A stretch of DNA of 38,799 nt from Chloroflexota bacterium (GCA_013112715.1 JABFGB010000036.1:1-38799), one strand, 5' to 3'. Shown: positions 6,866 to 15,399, numbered from the stretch's first letter. Translations and numbers: made by a program. Notes: generated from the letters alone by a model not told the origin.

Positions 6866-9481
6866 TTATTTTTCGAGTGCTGGTAATAACACGACAAAAC
6901 GGGCACCTGTTTTGCCGTTTTCAGGCTTTTCGGCAGAAATTTGCCCGCCGCATTTTTCTACAATCTGTCGAGAAATATGAAGTCCAAGTCCTGTCCCCTG
7001 CCCCGGTTGTTTCGTGGTATAAAACGCATCAAAAATCGCTTCACGCTCTTCATCGGGAATCCCCGGCCCATTATCCCACACCTCAACCCGTATAATGCCA
7101 TCCGGGTCTAGACAGGACATAATGCCAATTTTACGGGTATCTTGTTCCATGACGGCATCGCGGGCATTCAGCAGTAAATTGAGCCAAACATCTTCCATTT
7201 GTCCGCGCAGTCCGTTGATGATAGGTAGATTATCCGCTAGATCAGCGGTTAGGGCAATAAAGCCACGCTCGATATGGCTGGTGACGAGCGCTAATGTATT
7301 TCGGATGGTGATATTGACATCCATCGGCTCCAAGTGTTCACTTTCGCGGTCACGATAGGCCATACTCAACAGACGCCGTACCACTTCATGCGCCCGCTGT
7401 CCGGCCCGATGAATGGCTTGGAGGGCTTCATGGGAGGGGTCTACCTCCGGGCTGTCTTGCAATAATATTTCGGTATCCCCCAAAATGGTCGTCAAGGGGT
7501 TGTTAATCTGGTGAGCCACTGCTGCGGCCAATTCCCCCATCGCTGACATGCGGGCGGCTTGAACAAGCTGCGTTTGGGCTTTGCGCAGTTTCTGCAAGCT
7601 GTTTTCGAGGTCGTTATACAAACGGGCATTTTGCAGGGCATTTCCGGCTTGCAGCACCAGCGCTTGGGCCAACTTAAATTCGCGTTTGGCAAAAGTGCGT
7701 TTGCTCAAGGTGTCTGCCAACACCACCACCCCCACGACCTGCCCGGTTATCATCAATGGCAAAATAAGCAAGCCTTGTGCGTGATAGAAGTCGAGCAGCA
7801 CCGCCTCGTCGGGATCGAGTTGGGCATTCGCTGTAATCTCAACCGTCTCACTTTGCAGCACCGTCCGACGCAGCAGCTTCAATTTATTAAAATTGAGCAT
7901 TGGGCTAGGCGAAGCAAGCCATACCCCTTTGCCGACACTGAGTAACTGGCGTAGCATTTTGTAAATTGGGTCCCAACGCCAAACATTACAAACATTTGCT
8001 TCGGCAGTTTTCGCCAAAGCCCATGCCAACTCTTTTTGTTGGGCAAAATCATCTTGGTTATTGAGCGCCATCGTCAATAAATGATGGGTTTTTTCCTCCC
8101 AGTCGGGGGAAATCACTGGGTCGGAGTGTCTATGATGATAAATCAGTTCCACGACACCATATGGCTGATTATTGCTAAAAACCGGAATCAGACATAATTT
8201 TTGGGCCTGTTGGCTCGCTAGATACTGATAATTCACCTTGTCGTTGACCAATTCATCAAGGCCCAGCACCACCGCTTGACGCTGCTCTAAACTGTGACGA
8301 AACACCGTGACTTGGAGGGGGTTCAATTGTGGGGAATGTTCGGGTGACCAATGGCCCTGTATATAACGTGAAATGACGCGCAGTGTTCCCGTGCCCCCAT
8401 CAATGGTGGCTAGCTCACACAAGCTGATATTGAGGGCATGGATAAACTGCTCGCCGATGGTTGGCAATACCACTTCTAGGGACAAGGTGGTATTGACGGC
8501 GATACTGGCATTCACTAAGGTCGCCAATTCACGGGAGCGCATCACACTTTCGCCATATAAACGGGCATTTTCAATGGCAATCGCCGCGTGCGAGGCCAAA
8601 TCTTGCAACAGTTCGCGGTCACGTTCTGTAAAGGTGCGGTCTGTCATGCGATTGTTGACACCTAACACCCCCACATTTTGACCTTTGACCTGCATTGGCA
8701 CATAGAGCAGTGAACGGGCAAAGTATTGGGTTTTGACTTTTTGCCAGCCTGCCCGTCCGACTAACACGGGATTACCTGTCTGGAAAACATGTCCGGCCAG
8801 CGTATCCTGCGTTTTGATGCGAAACTCACGGGCGGTTTCGTGGTCAATGCCTTTGGCGGCGCGGATATAGAGTGTTTTGCCTTCATCATCCGGCAGCAGC
8901 AGCAATCCTTCTTCGGCATTGGTCAAGGAGGTCGCCGCGTCCACCACCTTCGTCAATACCGTGTTTAGATCGAGGGTAGAGTTTAGCATCCGCGCAATGC
9001 CTGAAAGCGTCTGCTGTTCCAGCAAATTACGCTCCAGCAGTTTCAACAACTCATCGCGGGAGGTTATTTCTGGCATGTTCGATAGATTGACAGGCTTCAA
9101 TTTGGCCCGTTCAAGTGTTTGGGCCACAATATTCAAGACTGCCTGTGTATGAATCGGCGCGGTAATCATGCCTGAAGCACCTTCCGGGGGCATCACTTTG
9201 GCAGGTGACGTTGAAATCGCAATCCATGTCACATGCTCAAAGGCCGGGTCTTTCTGAAAGACATCCGCCGCTGACTGTCCATCGGTATCACTCACCCGCA
9301 GATCCACCAACGCCACATCATAATGATGATGTCGAACCGAGAATCGTGCATCACCTAGATTATAGGCTTTCTGCACATAGTAATTCTCAGCTATCAACAT
9401 ATCATGCAGGGCGTCGGCTAGATTGACATCCGACTCAACAATCAAAATGCGACTTGCGTTAATTGACGGCCAGAAATCCAT
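6866..9481 (-). CDS. Sensor histidine kinase: N-terminal receiver-like domain, three GAF domains, HisKA and ATPase
   Basis: An 871-residue cytoplasmic kinase without membrane helices. Residues 10-125 fold like a receiver: D60 in ALVDLRVSDTDG is present, but the conserved Lys-Pro is replaced (MITAPIH, 105-111), so phosphorylation may be lost. Residues 155-310 are a GAF domain, 318-475 a second, and 480-620 a third, more divergent one. A short helix leads into HisKA with H657 in AVAHQINNP, then the ATPase domain: N-box NLLLNARDAV (768-777), DNGPGIP (803-809), FYTTK, and GTGLGL (829-834). Multi-GAF kinases sense small ligands, redox state or light through bound cofactors; no cofactor Cys could be assigned here. 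It is co-transcribed with the regulator at 6139-6843. Confidence 0.9.
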   Translation of the reverse strand: MDFWPSINASRILIVESDVNLADALHDMLIAENYYVQKAYNLGDARFSVRHHHYDVALVDLRVSDTDGQSAADVFQKDPAFEHVTWIAISTSPAKVMPPEGASGMITAPIHTQAVLNIVAQTLERAKLKPVNLSNMPEITSRDELLKLLERNLLEQQTLSGIARMLNSTLDLNTVLTKVVDAATSLTNAEEGLLLLPDDEGKTLYIRAAKGIDHETAREFRIKTQDTLAGHVFQTGNPVLVGRAGWQKVKTQYFARSLLYVPMQVKGQNVGVLGVNNRMTDRTFTERDRELLQDLASHAAIAIENARLYGESVMRSRELATLVNASIAVNTTLSLEVVLPTIGEQFIHALNISLCELATIDGGTGTLRVISRYIQGHWSPEHSPQLNPLQVTVFRHSLEQRQAVVLGLDELVNDKVNYQYLASQQAQKLCLIPVFSNNQPYGVVELIYHHRHSDPVISPDWEEKTHHLLTMALNNQDDFAQQKELAWALAKTAEANVCNVWRWDPIYKMLRQLLSVGKGVWLASPSPMLNFNKLKLLRRTVLQSETVEITANAQLDPDEAVLLDFYHAQGLLILPLMITGQVVGVVVLADTLSKRTFAKREFKLAQALVLQAGNALQNARLYNDLENSLQKLRKAQTQLVQAARMSAMGELAAAVAHQINNPLTTILGDTEILLQDSPEVDPSHEALQAIHRAGQRAHEVVRRLLSMAYRDRESEHLEPMDVNITIRNTLALVTSHIERGFIALTADLADNLPIINGLRGQMEDVWLNLLLNARDAVMEQDTRKIGIMSCLDPDGIIRVEVWDNGPGIPDEEREAIFDAFYTTKQPGQGTGLGLHISRQIVEKCGGQISAEKPENGKTGARFVVLLPALEK

Positions 9482-9499
9482 AGCATACCAATACTTTTA

Positions 9500-9522
9500 C
9501 TTATACAAGCAGGTGATACCTG
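9500..9522 (-). promoter_or_regulatory. Putative kinase promoter -10 with adjoining palindrome
   Basis: On the minus strand TATAAG (9505-9500) lies about 19 bases before the kinase ATG at 9481. Directly upstream is CAGGTGATACCTG (9510-9522), a perfect 5-bp inverted repeat with a 3-base centre, placed in the -35/-10 spacer. No good -35 hexamer was found. A repressor or activator site is a possibility only. Confidence 0.35.
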
Positions 9523-9597
9523 TTTCCCTTCAAGTCCCGATAGTCCGTTCCATTGTACTAGTCATAGCCAGAAGGGGCAATTAAGGTTCTGTACCTT

Positions 9598-9636
9598 AAA
9601 AATCAAAAACGGACTCGACATTGCTGCCGAATCCGT
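9598..9636 (-). terminator. Intrinsic terminator of groESL
   Basis: On the minus strand an 11-bp stem (9636-9626 with 9619-9609, two G-T pairs) closes a 6-base loop and is followed by TTTTGATTTTT. It starts 27 bases after the groEL stop codon at 9663. This is a textbook Rho-independent terminator. Confidence 0.85.
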
Positions 9637-9662
9637 CTTGGTGCTTAAATCGAGGCGTTGGA

Positions 9663-11297
9663 TTAGTAATCCATGCCGCCGGGGGGCATCGCTGGGGCTT
9701 TTTCTTCCTCAGGGATGTCGGTGATAAGCGCTTCGGTGGTCAGGATCATTGCCGCGATACTGGCTGCATTTTCCAGCGCCCCACGAGTTACCTTCACCGG
9801 ATCGAGCAAACCAGCGACAATCATGTCGACATATTCGCCCGTCATCACGTCATAACCGATCTTGTTGTTGCCCTTTTCCTGTTGGATGCGGCGCACGTTG
9901 CTGATAATCACGCCACCGTCCTGACCGGCATTGGCAGCAATCTTCTTGATGGGGGTTTCCAGCGCAGTACGCAGGATGCTGACGCCTGTGTTTTCATCGC
10001 CGTAGTTCATCTTCACCCCATCGAGAGCGGCAATCGCGTTAATCAGCGCCACACCACCACCGGGGACAATACCTTCTTCGACAGCGGCACGGGTTGCGCT
10101 TAGGGCGTCTTCAACGCGGTGCTTCTTTTCCTTCAGTTCAACTTCAGTGGCAGCGCCGACGCGAATTACGGCCACACCACCCGCCAGCTTCGCCAGACGT
10201 TCATTCAGTTTTTCTTTGTCATAGTCGCTGGTGCTGTTTTCAATTTCGACACGGATTTCTTCGATACGGGCCTTGATGTCAGCCTGATCACCCATGCCGT
10301 CCACAATGGTAGTGTCATCTTTGGTGCAGACCACCTTGGCCGCGCGACCCAAGTCGTCAATCGTCACGCTGTCCAGCTTACGGCCCATTTCTTCGCTAAT
10401 GACCTGACCGCCCGTCAGCACCGCAATGTCACGCAGCATGGCCTTGCGGCGATCACCAAAACCGGGGGCTTTGACGGCGACCACGTTAATCATGCCACGC
10501 AGCTTGTTCAACACGAGAGTGGCGAGCGCTTCACCATCAACGTCTTCCGCAATAATCACGACATCACGTTTGCCTAATTGGAACAGTTTTTCCAGAATTG
10601 GCACAAGGTCAGCAGCGGCGCTGATCTTCTTGTCATGAATCAAAATATACGGGTCTTCAATGACAGCCTGCATCGTTTCAGGGTGGTTAACGAAGTAGGG
10701 GCTAATATAGCCACGATCAAAGTTCATACCTTCGACGTATTCGGTCTCGAAATCCAGACCCTTGCTTTCTTCGACGGTAATCACGCCGTCCTTGCCCACT
10801 TTGTCCATCACTTCGGCGATCAGCTCACCAATTTGGCGATCCTGCGCGGAGTTGGAGGCAACCGAGGCAATTTCTTCTTTGGTGTTGATTTCAACCGACA
10901 TCTTGCGCAGGGCCTCGACCACTTTGTCGGTAGCTACTTCGATCCCACGCTTCAGCAACATGGGGTTGGCACCAGCGGCAATGTTCTTCAGGCCTTCGTT
11001 CACAATCGCCTGAGCCAGCACGGTTGCAGTGGTTGTACCATCACCCGCGATGTCGTTGGTCTTGGTGGCGGCTTCCTTCAACAGCTGCGCACCCATGTTT
11101 TCATAGGGGTCAGACAATTCAATTTCTTTGGCAACGGTCACACCGTCGTGAGTAACGGTAGGCGCACCAAATTTCTTGTCGAGGGCCACGTTGCGACCCT
11201 TGGGGCCGAGCGTGGTGCTCACAGCGTTCGCCAAAATATCAATCCCCACTTTTAGGCGACGACGGGCGTCTTCATTAAACACCAGTTGTTTAGCCAT
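9663..11297 (-). CDS. groEL: Chaperonin GroEL (Hsp60)
   Basis: A 544-residue protein of normal family length. It starts [15 protein letters not shown], contains [10 protein letters not shown], the nucleotide-binding [12 protein letters not shown] and the conserved [13 protein letters not shown] and [13 protein letters not shown] segments of type I chaperonins. The C-terminus ends MPPGGMDY: a single GGM unit rather than the long GGM repeat of enterobacterial GroEL. It forms the ATP-driven folding cage with GroES in the cytoplasm. GGAGGAG lies about ten bases before the ATG. It follows groES by 60 bp and shares its CIRCE-controlled promoter, so it should be derepressed on heat or folding stress through HrcA. 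No hrcA gene is present in this window. Confidence 0.98.
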   Translation of the reverse strand: MAKQLVFNEDARRRLKVGIDILANAVSTTLGPKGRNVALDKKFGAPTVTHDGVTVAKEIELSDPYENMGAQLLKEAATKTNDIAGDGTTTATVLAQAIVNEGLKNIAAGANPMLLKRGIEVATDKVVEALRKMSVEINTKEEIASVASNSAQDRQIGELIAEVMDKVGKDGVITVEESKGLDFETEYVEGMNFDRGYISPYFVNHPETMQAVIEDPYILIHDKKISAAADLVPILEKLFQLGKRDVVIIAEDVDGEALATLVLNKLRGMINVVAVKAPGFGDRRKAMLRDIAVLTGGQVISEEMGRKLDSVTIDDLGRAAKVVCTKDDTTIVDGMGDQADIKARIEEIRVEIENSTSDYDKEKLNERLAKLAGGVAVIRVGAATEVELKEKKHRVEDALSATRAAVEEGIVPGGGVALINAIAALDGVKMNYGDENTGVSILRTALETPIKKIAANAGQDGGVIISNVRRIQQEKGNNKIGYDVMTGEYVDMIVAGLLDPVKVTRGALENAASIAAMILTTEALITDIPEEEKAPAMPPGGMDY

Positions 11298-11357
11298 GAC
11301 GTTTTTACTCCTCCGAGTAGTTGTGTTTCTCTAAGATTTGCTTTGCTAGGCTAGAAA

Positions 11358-11660
11358 TTACTTGTTATCAACAACAGCGAGAATGTCGGTTTCTTTTAGG
11401 ATGAGCAGTTTCTTGCCATCCACCTTGACTTCGGTGCCCGCATACTTGGCAAACAGCACGGTATCACCAGTGTTGATATCCATCTTGATATAAGCGCCAT
11501 CATCATCACGACGGCCCGGGCCAACAGCCAAAATCAAACCCTGTTGGGGTTTTTCCTTCGCGGTTTCTGGCAACACCAGCGCACCACCCGCAAAAGTCTC
11601 TTCTTTATCCTGTGGTTCGACAATCACGCGGTCGGCCAAAGGACGCAGCTTCAATGACAT
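11358..11660 (-). CDS. groES: Co-chaperonin GroES (Hsp10)
   Basis: A 100-residue protein of normal size. It starts [21 protein letters not shown] and carries the mobile-loop segment [20 protein letters not shown], which docks onto GroEL, followed by AVGPG and the conserved [18 protein letters not shown] strand pair. It caps the GroEL cavity. AGGAGG lies seven bases before the ATG at 11660. It is the first gene of the groES-groEL operon, transcribed from the promoter at 11761-11790 under two CIRCE operators. Confidence 0.98.
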   Translation of the reverse strand: MSLKLRPLADRVIVEPQDKEETFAGGALVLPETAKEKPQQGLILAVGPGRRDDDGAYIKMDINTGDTVLFAKYAGTEVKVDGKKLLILKETDILAVVDNK

Positions 11661-11722
11661 GCTATCCTCCTCATTAGGGATGACTTAAATTTCACTGAGA
11701 TGAATTTCAACTATATTCGGCG

Positions 11723-11749
11723 TTAGCACTCTCATTGGAGGAGTGCTAA
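11723..11749. promoter_or_regulatory. CIRCE operator 1 (HrcA site)
   Basis: TTAGCACTC-N9-GAGTGCTAA matches the CIRCE consensus exactly. It lies 11 bases downstream of the -10 box, over the transcription start and leader of groES, the usual place for HrcA repression. Confidence 0.97.
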
Positions 11750-11760
11750 TTCCGATTCAA

Positions 11761-11790
11761 AATATACCGTCTGGTTGGTAGAGATGTCAA
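11761..11790 (-). promoter_or_regulatory. groESL promoter
   Basis: On the minus strand TTGACA (11790-11785), an 18-base spacer and TATATT (11766-11761) form a strong vegetative promoter. It is bracketed by the two CIRCE elements. Transcription should begin near 11754. Confidence 0.88.
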
Positions 11791-11797
11791 GACATTT

Positions 11798-11824
11798 TTA
11801 GCACTCTAAACAGGGGAGTGCTAA
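11798..11824. promoter_or_regulatory. CIRCE operator 2 (HrcA site)
   Basis: A second perfect TTAGCACTC-N9-GAGTGCTAA, just upstream of the -35 box of the groESL promoter. Its centre is 75 bp from that of the first operator, about seven helical turns, so both could be bound on the same DNA face. Confidence 0.96.
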
Positions 11825-12191
11825 TTTCTATGATTTTTCTTACGATGTCTCTATAAAATGGGGAATCCGTTAAAGAATCGTTAAGTATTATTGAGAAAGT
11901 ATTGAGGTTTTGTGAAAAGCCTGCAAGTTTGTTGCAAATCACCAAATCCGTGAGTAACATCATCTCATCCTAATAAATTTTTTGCAAAAAGATTTTTTTC
12001 AGGGGTTTTGCGAAAATAGCTTACAACAAAACTCATTTTTGCTATACCCGTTGAAAAATCAATTTAGACCAAAAAGATTTGTAAATAGTTCTTGCCCAAA
12101 TAGCTTATCAAATTATTTCAATAGATTTCACCCTTTGTCAGGCAAATATATTTTAGCCAACTAAATTTAAATATTGCGCCATTTAGTAAGT
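11825..12191. other. AT-rich gap without a gene upstream of groES
   Basis: About 370 bases markedly richer in A and T than the surroundings, with many short A- and T-tracts (for example around 11975-12005 and 12090-12175). Open frames here are short, lack ribosome binding sites and encode low-complexity Phe/Asn/Lys peptides, so none is called. It could hold a small RNA ending at the plus-strand side of the terminator at 12192-12233, or act as curved upstream DNA for groESL. No clear promoter was identified. Confidence 0.5.
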
Positions 12192-12233
12192 AGAAAAAAT
12201 ATTGCCTGTCTTGTACAGGCATTTTTTGTTTTT
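12192..12233. terminator. Bidirectional intrinsic terminator
   Basis: TGCCTGT (12203-12209) and ACAGGCA (12215-12221) form a perfect stem with a 5-base loop. On the plus strand TTTTTTGTTTTT follows; on the minus strand ATATTTTTTC follows. It lies 24 bases after the stop of the lipoprotein gene at 12245, which it should terminate. The strong T-run on the other side would also stop any plus-strand transcript from the AT-rich gap. Confidence 0.82.
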
Positions 12234-12244
12234 AAGGGCAAAAG

Positions 12245-13138
12245 TTATTCCGCTTCTGGTGTTCCAATAATCAACGGCTCAAGCGTGCCATAGGGCGGCG
12301 GAAGCACCTCTAAATCGGCATCGCAATAGCTGACCTGCAAGCCGTCTGAGTGATAAATATAGGTAATTGGCACTGCTTCATCCCCTAACACCCGAAACAC
12401 CATGCGATAGCCGGGAATGTTAACCACTGTGTAGTTGAGGTTTGGTTGGGGACATCCCAAACTGGAATCAATCCACGTCACGGCTGACAAATCCACCCAC
12501 TCAATCGCCTCAGTATCCATTTCCAGTCGCTGCGCCAAATCGGATTGGGCAGGGTCAATCAAGGATTCGCCGATTGGATCAAAGGCCAGCGGCTCCCCCT
12601 CATCACTCAATAACTCGGCCCGTACACAATAGTAAACTGTGCCTTCGCTATCGGTATGATAAACATAACCCTTTTCCCCATAACTTAGGGCCACACGATA
12701 ACCCGCCACACCCGATTCTCCACGCAAGGCAGGCGAAACGCTACGTGGCGCACAGCCCAGTTTACCATCCGGCCAATTGACCTTGCGTAGATTTAGTACC
12801 CCGATGACGGCATCATCCCCCAGTTCTAGTTTCTGGCGGAGATCACGCATGGCATAACTCACTGCCACAGTTGCGCTTTCGGGTAGAAATGAAATGATGG
12901 CAGGGGTATAGGTTGGTAGGTCGTTGGGATGCAAGGCAGGTGTTGAGGGAAGTGGGGTTTGGGTGAGGGTCGGTGTGTGGGTCGGCGTGGGAGGAATCAG
13001 TGTTGAAACAGCCGCCGCTTGGGGGGTCGGCGTAGCCTCAGAATCTGAACAAGCCACCCCAACCGTGACGAGAAAAACGATCATCAAAGTCGAGGCAGCT
13101 AAGGGTCTAAAACGGCGGCGCATAACCGCGTTTGACAT
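12245..13138 (-). CDS. Predicted lipoprotein with two copies of a W-x-D-x-x-LGC / GYR / YxYH module
   Basis: A 297-residue exported protein. The basic N-terminus and hydrophobic stretch end at VGVAC with the lipobox Cys at residue 30. Residues 35-80 form a Thr/Pro-rich linker. Two homologous modules follow (about 91-171 and 199-272). Each begins with a helix like DLAQRLEMDTEAIEW, then W-x-D-x-x-LGC (W122/C129 and W222/C229), GYR, and YVYH-T-D or YIYH-S-D. I know this module from uncharacterised exported proteins but not its function. The ATG at 13138 shares one base with the stop of the DUF167 gene (TAATG), so it is probably translated by coupling; no separate ribosome binding site is visible. 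It is the last gene of the pgeF operon. Confidence 0.8.
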   Translation of the reverse strand: MSNAVMRRRFRPLAASTLMIVFLVTVGVACSDSEATPTPQAAAVSTLIPPTPTHTPTLTQTPLPSTPALHPNDLPTYTPAIISFLPESATVAVSYAMRDLRQKLELGDDAVIGVLNLRKVNWPDGKLGCAPRSVSPALRGESGVAGYRVALSYGEKGYVYHTDSEGTVYYCVRAELLSDEGEPLAFDPIGESLIDPAQSDLAQRLEMDTEAIEWVDLSAVTWIDSSLGCPQPNLNYTVVNIPGYRMVFRVLGDEAVPITYIYHSDGLQVSYCDADLEVLPPPYGTLEPLIIGTPEAE

Positions 13139-13455
13139 TAGTTTTCAGCATCCGGGTCTGGTTTCAGGCGCTCTTCCAATTCCGATGGGCTGACCCCGGC
13201 AACACTGAGGAGTTTATCGCGTGAATTTTCGCCCGCGACAATCTCAATATGTTCGGGATCAACACCAAGTCGGTCTGCCAAGAAATCAATCAGTTGTTGA
13301 TTCGCGCCACCCTCCCCCGGGCCAGCCGTCAAGCGAATTTTCAACGTACCGTCTTCTTGAATTCCAGCGATCTCGGTTTTGTTGGCACGAGTCACCACAC
13401 GGACAGTAAAAGCTGCCCCACTTTGGGCATCTGTGATTTTAAAGGGTCGTGTCAT
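13138..13455 (-). CDS. DUF167 (YggU) family protein
   Basis: A 105-residue protein of the YggU/DUF167 family: PFKITDAQSGAAFTVRVVTRANKTEI, then LKIRLTAGPGEGGANQQLIDFLADRLGV, with the family hallmark of a PGEGGAN-like turn and EIVAGENSRDK. The function is unknown; it is a small cytoplasmic alpha/beta protein. The start at 13455 (ATG, AAAGG about ten bases upstream) was preferred over a TTG nine codons earlier. It follows yggT by 81 bp, and the yggS-yggT-yggU order is conserved in many bacteria. The charged tail (PDPDAEN) ends at the stop that overlaps the lipoprotein start. Confidence 0.88.
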   Translation of the reverse strand: MTRPFKITDAQSGAAFTVRVVTRANKTEIAGIQEDGTLKIRLTAGPGEGGANQQLIDFLADRLGVDPEHIEIVAGENSRDKLLSVAGVSPSELEERLKPDPDAEN

Positions 13456-13536
13456 CCTATAGTCGCCTTTCTGATCTGGCAATGTGCTAACTCTATTTTA
13501 CGACAAAGACTCATGTTCTGCTGAGGGACTTCCGAC

Positions 13537-13794
13537 CTATGCCACCATTTGGATCAACAGGGTCCTTAGAATTTGAATTATGATAAATGCGATAAGTGGG
13601 CTGAGATCGAACCCGGCAGTCTGGGGCAGTAGATTACGAATCGGCGCTAAAAACGGCTCGGTAAGATCAAAAAGAGTTTTGGCGATCGGGCTATAAGGGC
13701 TTAATCGTCCCAAAGCGACCATCCAACTCACAATAATACGCCCGAACAAGATTAACGAAAGAATCGTAGCCAGCATATCAATCAAATCCGTCAC
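13537..13794 (-). CDS. yggT: YggT family membrane protein
   Basis: An 85-residue protein with two hydrophobic segments: LATILSLILFGRIIVSWMV near the N-terminus and LIAFIIIQILRTLLIQMV at the C-terminus. The loop between them has the conserved LFDLTEPFLAPIRNLLP of YggT proteins. The family lies near division genes in many bacteria and has been linked to osmotic stress or division-site organisation, but its role is not settled. The GTG at 13794 was chosen because AGGAG sits ten bases upstream; a GTG three codons earlier would be almost on top of it. It lies between yggS and the DUF167 gene in the pgeF operon. Confidence 0.88.
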   Translation of the reverse strand: MTDLIDMLATILSLILFGRIIVSWMVALGRLSPYSPIAKTLFDLTEPFLAPIRNLLPQTAGFDLSPLIAFIIIQILRTLLIQMVA

Positions 13795-13857
13795 TGCTAT
13801 CACGCTCCTTACCTATATGTGATTCCACCTATATTACGCAAAATTCGCCCACAGCGC

Positions 13858-14604
13858 TCACTCACGTTCACCAAAGATCGCCCGTCCAACCCGTACCATT
13901 GTCGCGCCTTCTTCAATCGCCACTGAGTAATCGTTGGTCATCCCCATGCTCAATTCCCGCCATTCGACCTGCGGAAAATCATTGATCAGAGCATCATATA
14001 GACCTCGCAGGGCCGCAAATACCGGACGAGTGGCTTCGGGTTCGGCATAATAGGGCGCCATCGTCATCAGGCCAACCAGCCGAATATGTGATAGCTGGCT
14101 GATCTCCTGTACGAGTGACCACAAATTTTGTCGCTGGTCAGGATCATTCTGCCAGTTTTGCGCCGCGATTCCTTCTTTGCTTTCTTCACCCGAAATATTG
14201 ATTTCCAACAACACCGCGCGGACAACTTTTTGTTCCTCCGCAAAGGTGTCAAAGCGTCGGGCCAATTTCAAATCATCCAATGAATGAATGACATCAAAGG
14301 TTTCAATCACGGGTTTGGCTTTGCGGCTTTGCACATGTCCGACCATATGCCATGTTGGGGGCGCTATATTTGCTGGCAAGCGACTTAAAACCTCGGCGAT
14401 CTTGGGCGCGGCTTCCTCGACGCGGTTTTCACCCAAATCCCGCAATCCGGCCTGTAACGCGGCTAAGAGCATTTCTGGTGGATGGGTCTTGCTAATTCCC
14501 ACCAATTTCACCGCCTCCACCGGACGGCCCGCACGACGACATGCCACTGCGATTTCGGCTTGGACAGAAGCGAGATTTTGGGCAATCATTTCCTGCGTGA
14601 TCAT
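13858..14604 (-). CDS. yggS: YggS/PLPBP family pyridoxal 5'-phosphate homeostasis protein
   Basis: A 248-residue TIM-barrel protein of normal length. The PLP-binding Lys is K39 in LVGISKTHP. Other family landmarks are LGENRVEEA, WHMVGHVQSRKAKPV, LEINISGEESKEG, LVGLMTMAPY and the C-terminal MGMTNDYSVAIEEGATMVRVGRAIFG, which holds the phosphate. It binds PLP without known catalytic activity and buffers free PLP and amino/keto acid balance. It starts three bases after the pgeF stop, so the two are translationally linked. The pgeF-yggS-yggT order is common in Gram-positive bacteria and Chloroflexota. Confidence 0.95.
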   Translation of the reverse strand: MITQEMIAQNLASVQAEIAVACRRAGRPVEAVKLVGISKTHPPEMLLAALQAGLRDLGENRVEEAAPKIAEVLSRLPANIAPPTWHMVGHVQSRKAKPVIETFDVIHSLDDLKLARRFDTFAEEQKVVRAVLLEINISGEESKEGIAAQNWQNDPDQRQNLWSLVQEISQLSHIRLVGLMTMAPYYAEPEATRPVFAALRGLYDALINDFPQVEWRELSMGMTNDYSVAIEEGATMVRVGRAIFGERE

Positions 14605-14607
14605 TGT

Positions 14608-15399
14608 TTAATTTTCCGTCAGGGCCATCACCGCCCCAAAGCGCCCTGTCCGACCTTTTTCGGCCCGATGGGAGAAAAATTCATGGGTATTCTGCGCGGT
14701 ACAAATCCCCGCGACTTCAATTTGCTCAACTCCGGCACGGGCCAATGCCAAACGGTTGCCTTCCCATAAATTGAAATAGGCGCTGCCATCGTCGGCCCAC
14801 TGAATTAATCCGTCGGTACTGCCAAAATGAGCTTCAACAGCCTCGACCACTTCTGACCCCACCTGATACTGCTCGGGGCCAATGCTGGGGCCAATCGCGG
14901 CCATGACATCGGCTGGTTTTGAGCCATAGGCATCACGCATGGCATAGAGGGTGCTCAGGGCTGCCCCCTGCACCGTGCCACGCCAACCCGCATGGGCCAA
15001 CCCGATGACATGTTGAACGGGGTCATAAAATAAGATCGGCACACAGTCGGCAAAGCGCATTGCCAGCGGCAGGCCGATTTTGTTGGTAACAATGCCATCC
15101 GCTCGTGCCAGCCATTTTCGATTGGGCATCGGGCCATTGGCAACCACTGTATCGGCACTGTGAACCTGCCAAACCGTACAGGCTTGCCTGCCATCCAGTC
15201 CCAACGCGGCATACATCCGCTCGTGATTTTGGGCTACATCGGCTAAATTATCCCCAACCGTTCCACCCACATTCAACGAATCCCAAGGGGCTTGGCTGAC
15301 ACCCCCCAAGCGTGTAAAAACCCCGTGTTTAATCGGGGCCGCTTCCCAAAATTCAAATTGATAATAGATCGGCTCATCCGTCGTTTCGATACGTATCAA
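14608..15399 (-). CDS. pgeF: PgeF/YlmD-type purine nucleosidase phosphorylase / peptidoglycan editing factor
   Basis: A 263-residue protein of the laccase-domain (YfiH/YlmD) family. The zinc ligands are visible: H80 in VWQVHSADTV, C119 in MRFADCVPILFYD and H136 in GLAHAGWRGTVQGA. The N-terminal KHGVFTRLGGVS and C-terminal CTAQNTHEFFSHRAEKGRTGR are also typical. Family members act on purine nucleosides, and E. coli YfiH removes L-Ser-containing muropeptide precursors. The frame is open up to 15480, but the part above 15445 overlaps the amt terminator and the promoter. The TTG at 15399, with CAGGG upstream, gives the expected short N-terminus MIRIETTDEPIYYQFE, so that start was used. It is the first gene of the operon. 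Confidence 0.93.
   Translation of the reverse strand: MIRIETTDEPIYYQFEFWEAAPIKHGVFTRLGGVSQAPWDSLNVGGTVGDNLADVAQNHERMYAALGLDGRQACTVWQVHSADTVVANGPMPNRKWLARADGIVTNKIGLPLAMRFADCVPILFYDPVQHVIGLAHAGWRGTVQGAALSTLYAMRDAYGSKPADVMAAIGPSIGPEQYQVGSEVVEAVEAHFGSTDGLIQWADDGSAYFNLWEGNRLALARAGVEQIEVAGICTAQNTHEFFSHRAEKGRTGRFGAVMALTEN

Noticed and set aside
9621..10577. Two further long plus-strand frames antisense to groEL
   Set aside because: Same reason: shadow frames produced by strong codon bias of groEL.
10578..11255. A 225-codon plus-strand open frame antisense to groEL
   Set aside because: It is the mirror of a highly conserved coding sequence, has His/Phe-rich low-quality composition and no ribosome binding site.
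11982..12164. A 60-codon plus-strand frame in the AT-rich gap
   Set aside because: Phe/Asn/Ser-rich product, no ribosome binding site, and chance open frames are rare-stop artefacts even in AT-rich DNA of this length.
13600..13620. A T-loop-like GATCGAACCCGGC that could suggest a tRNA 3' half
   Set aside because: It lies inside the yggT coding sequence, and no acceptor or anticodon stem can be built around it.
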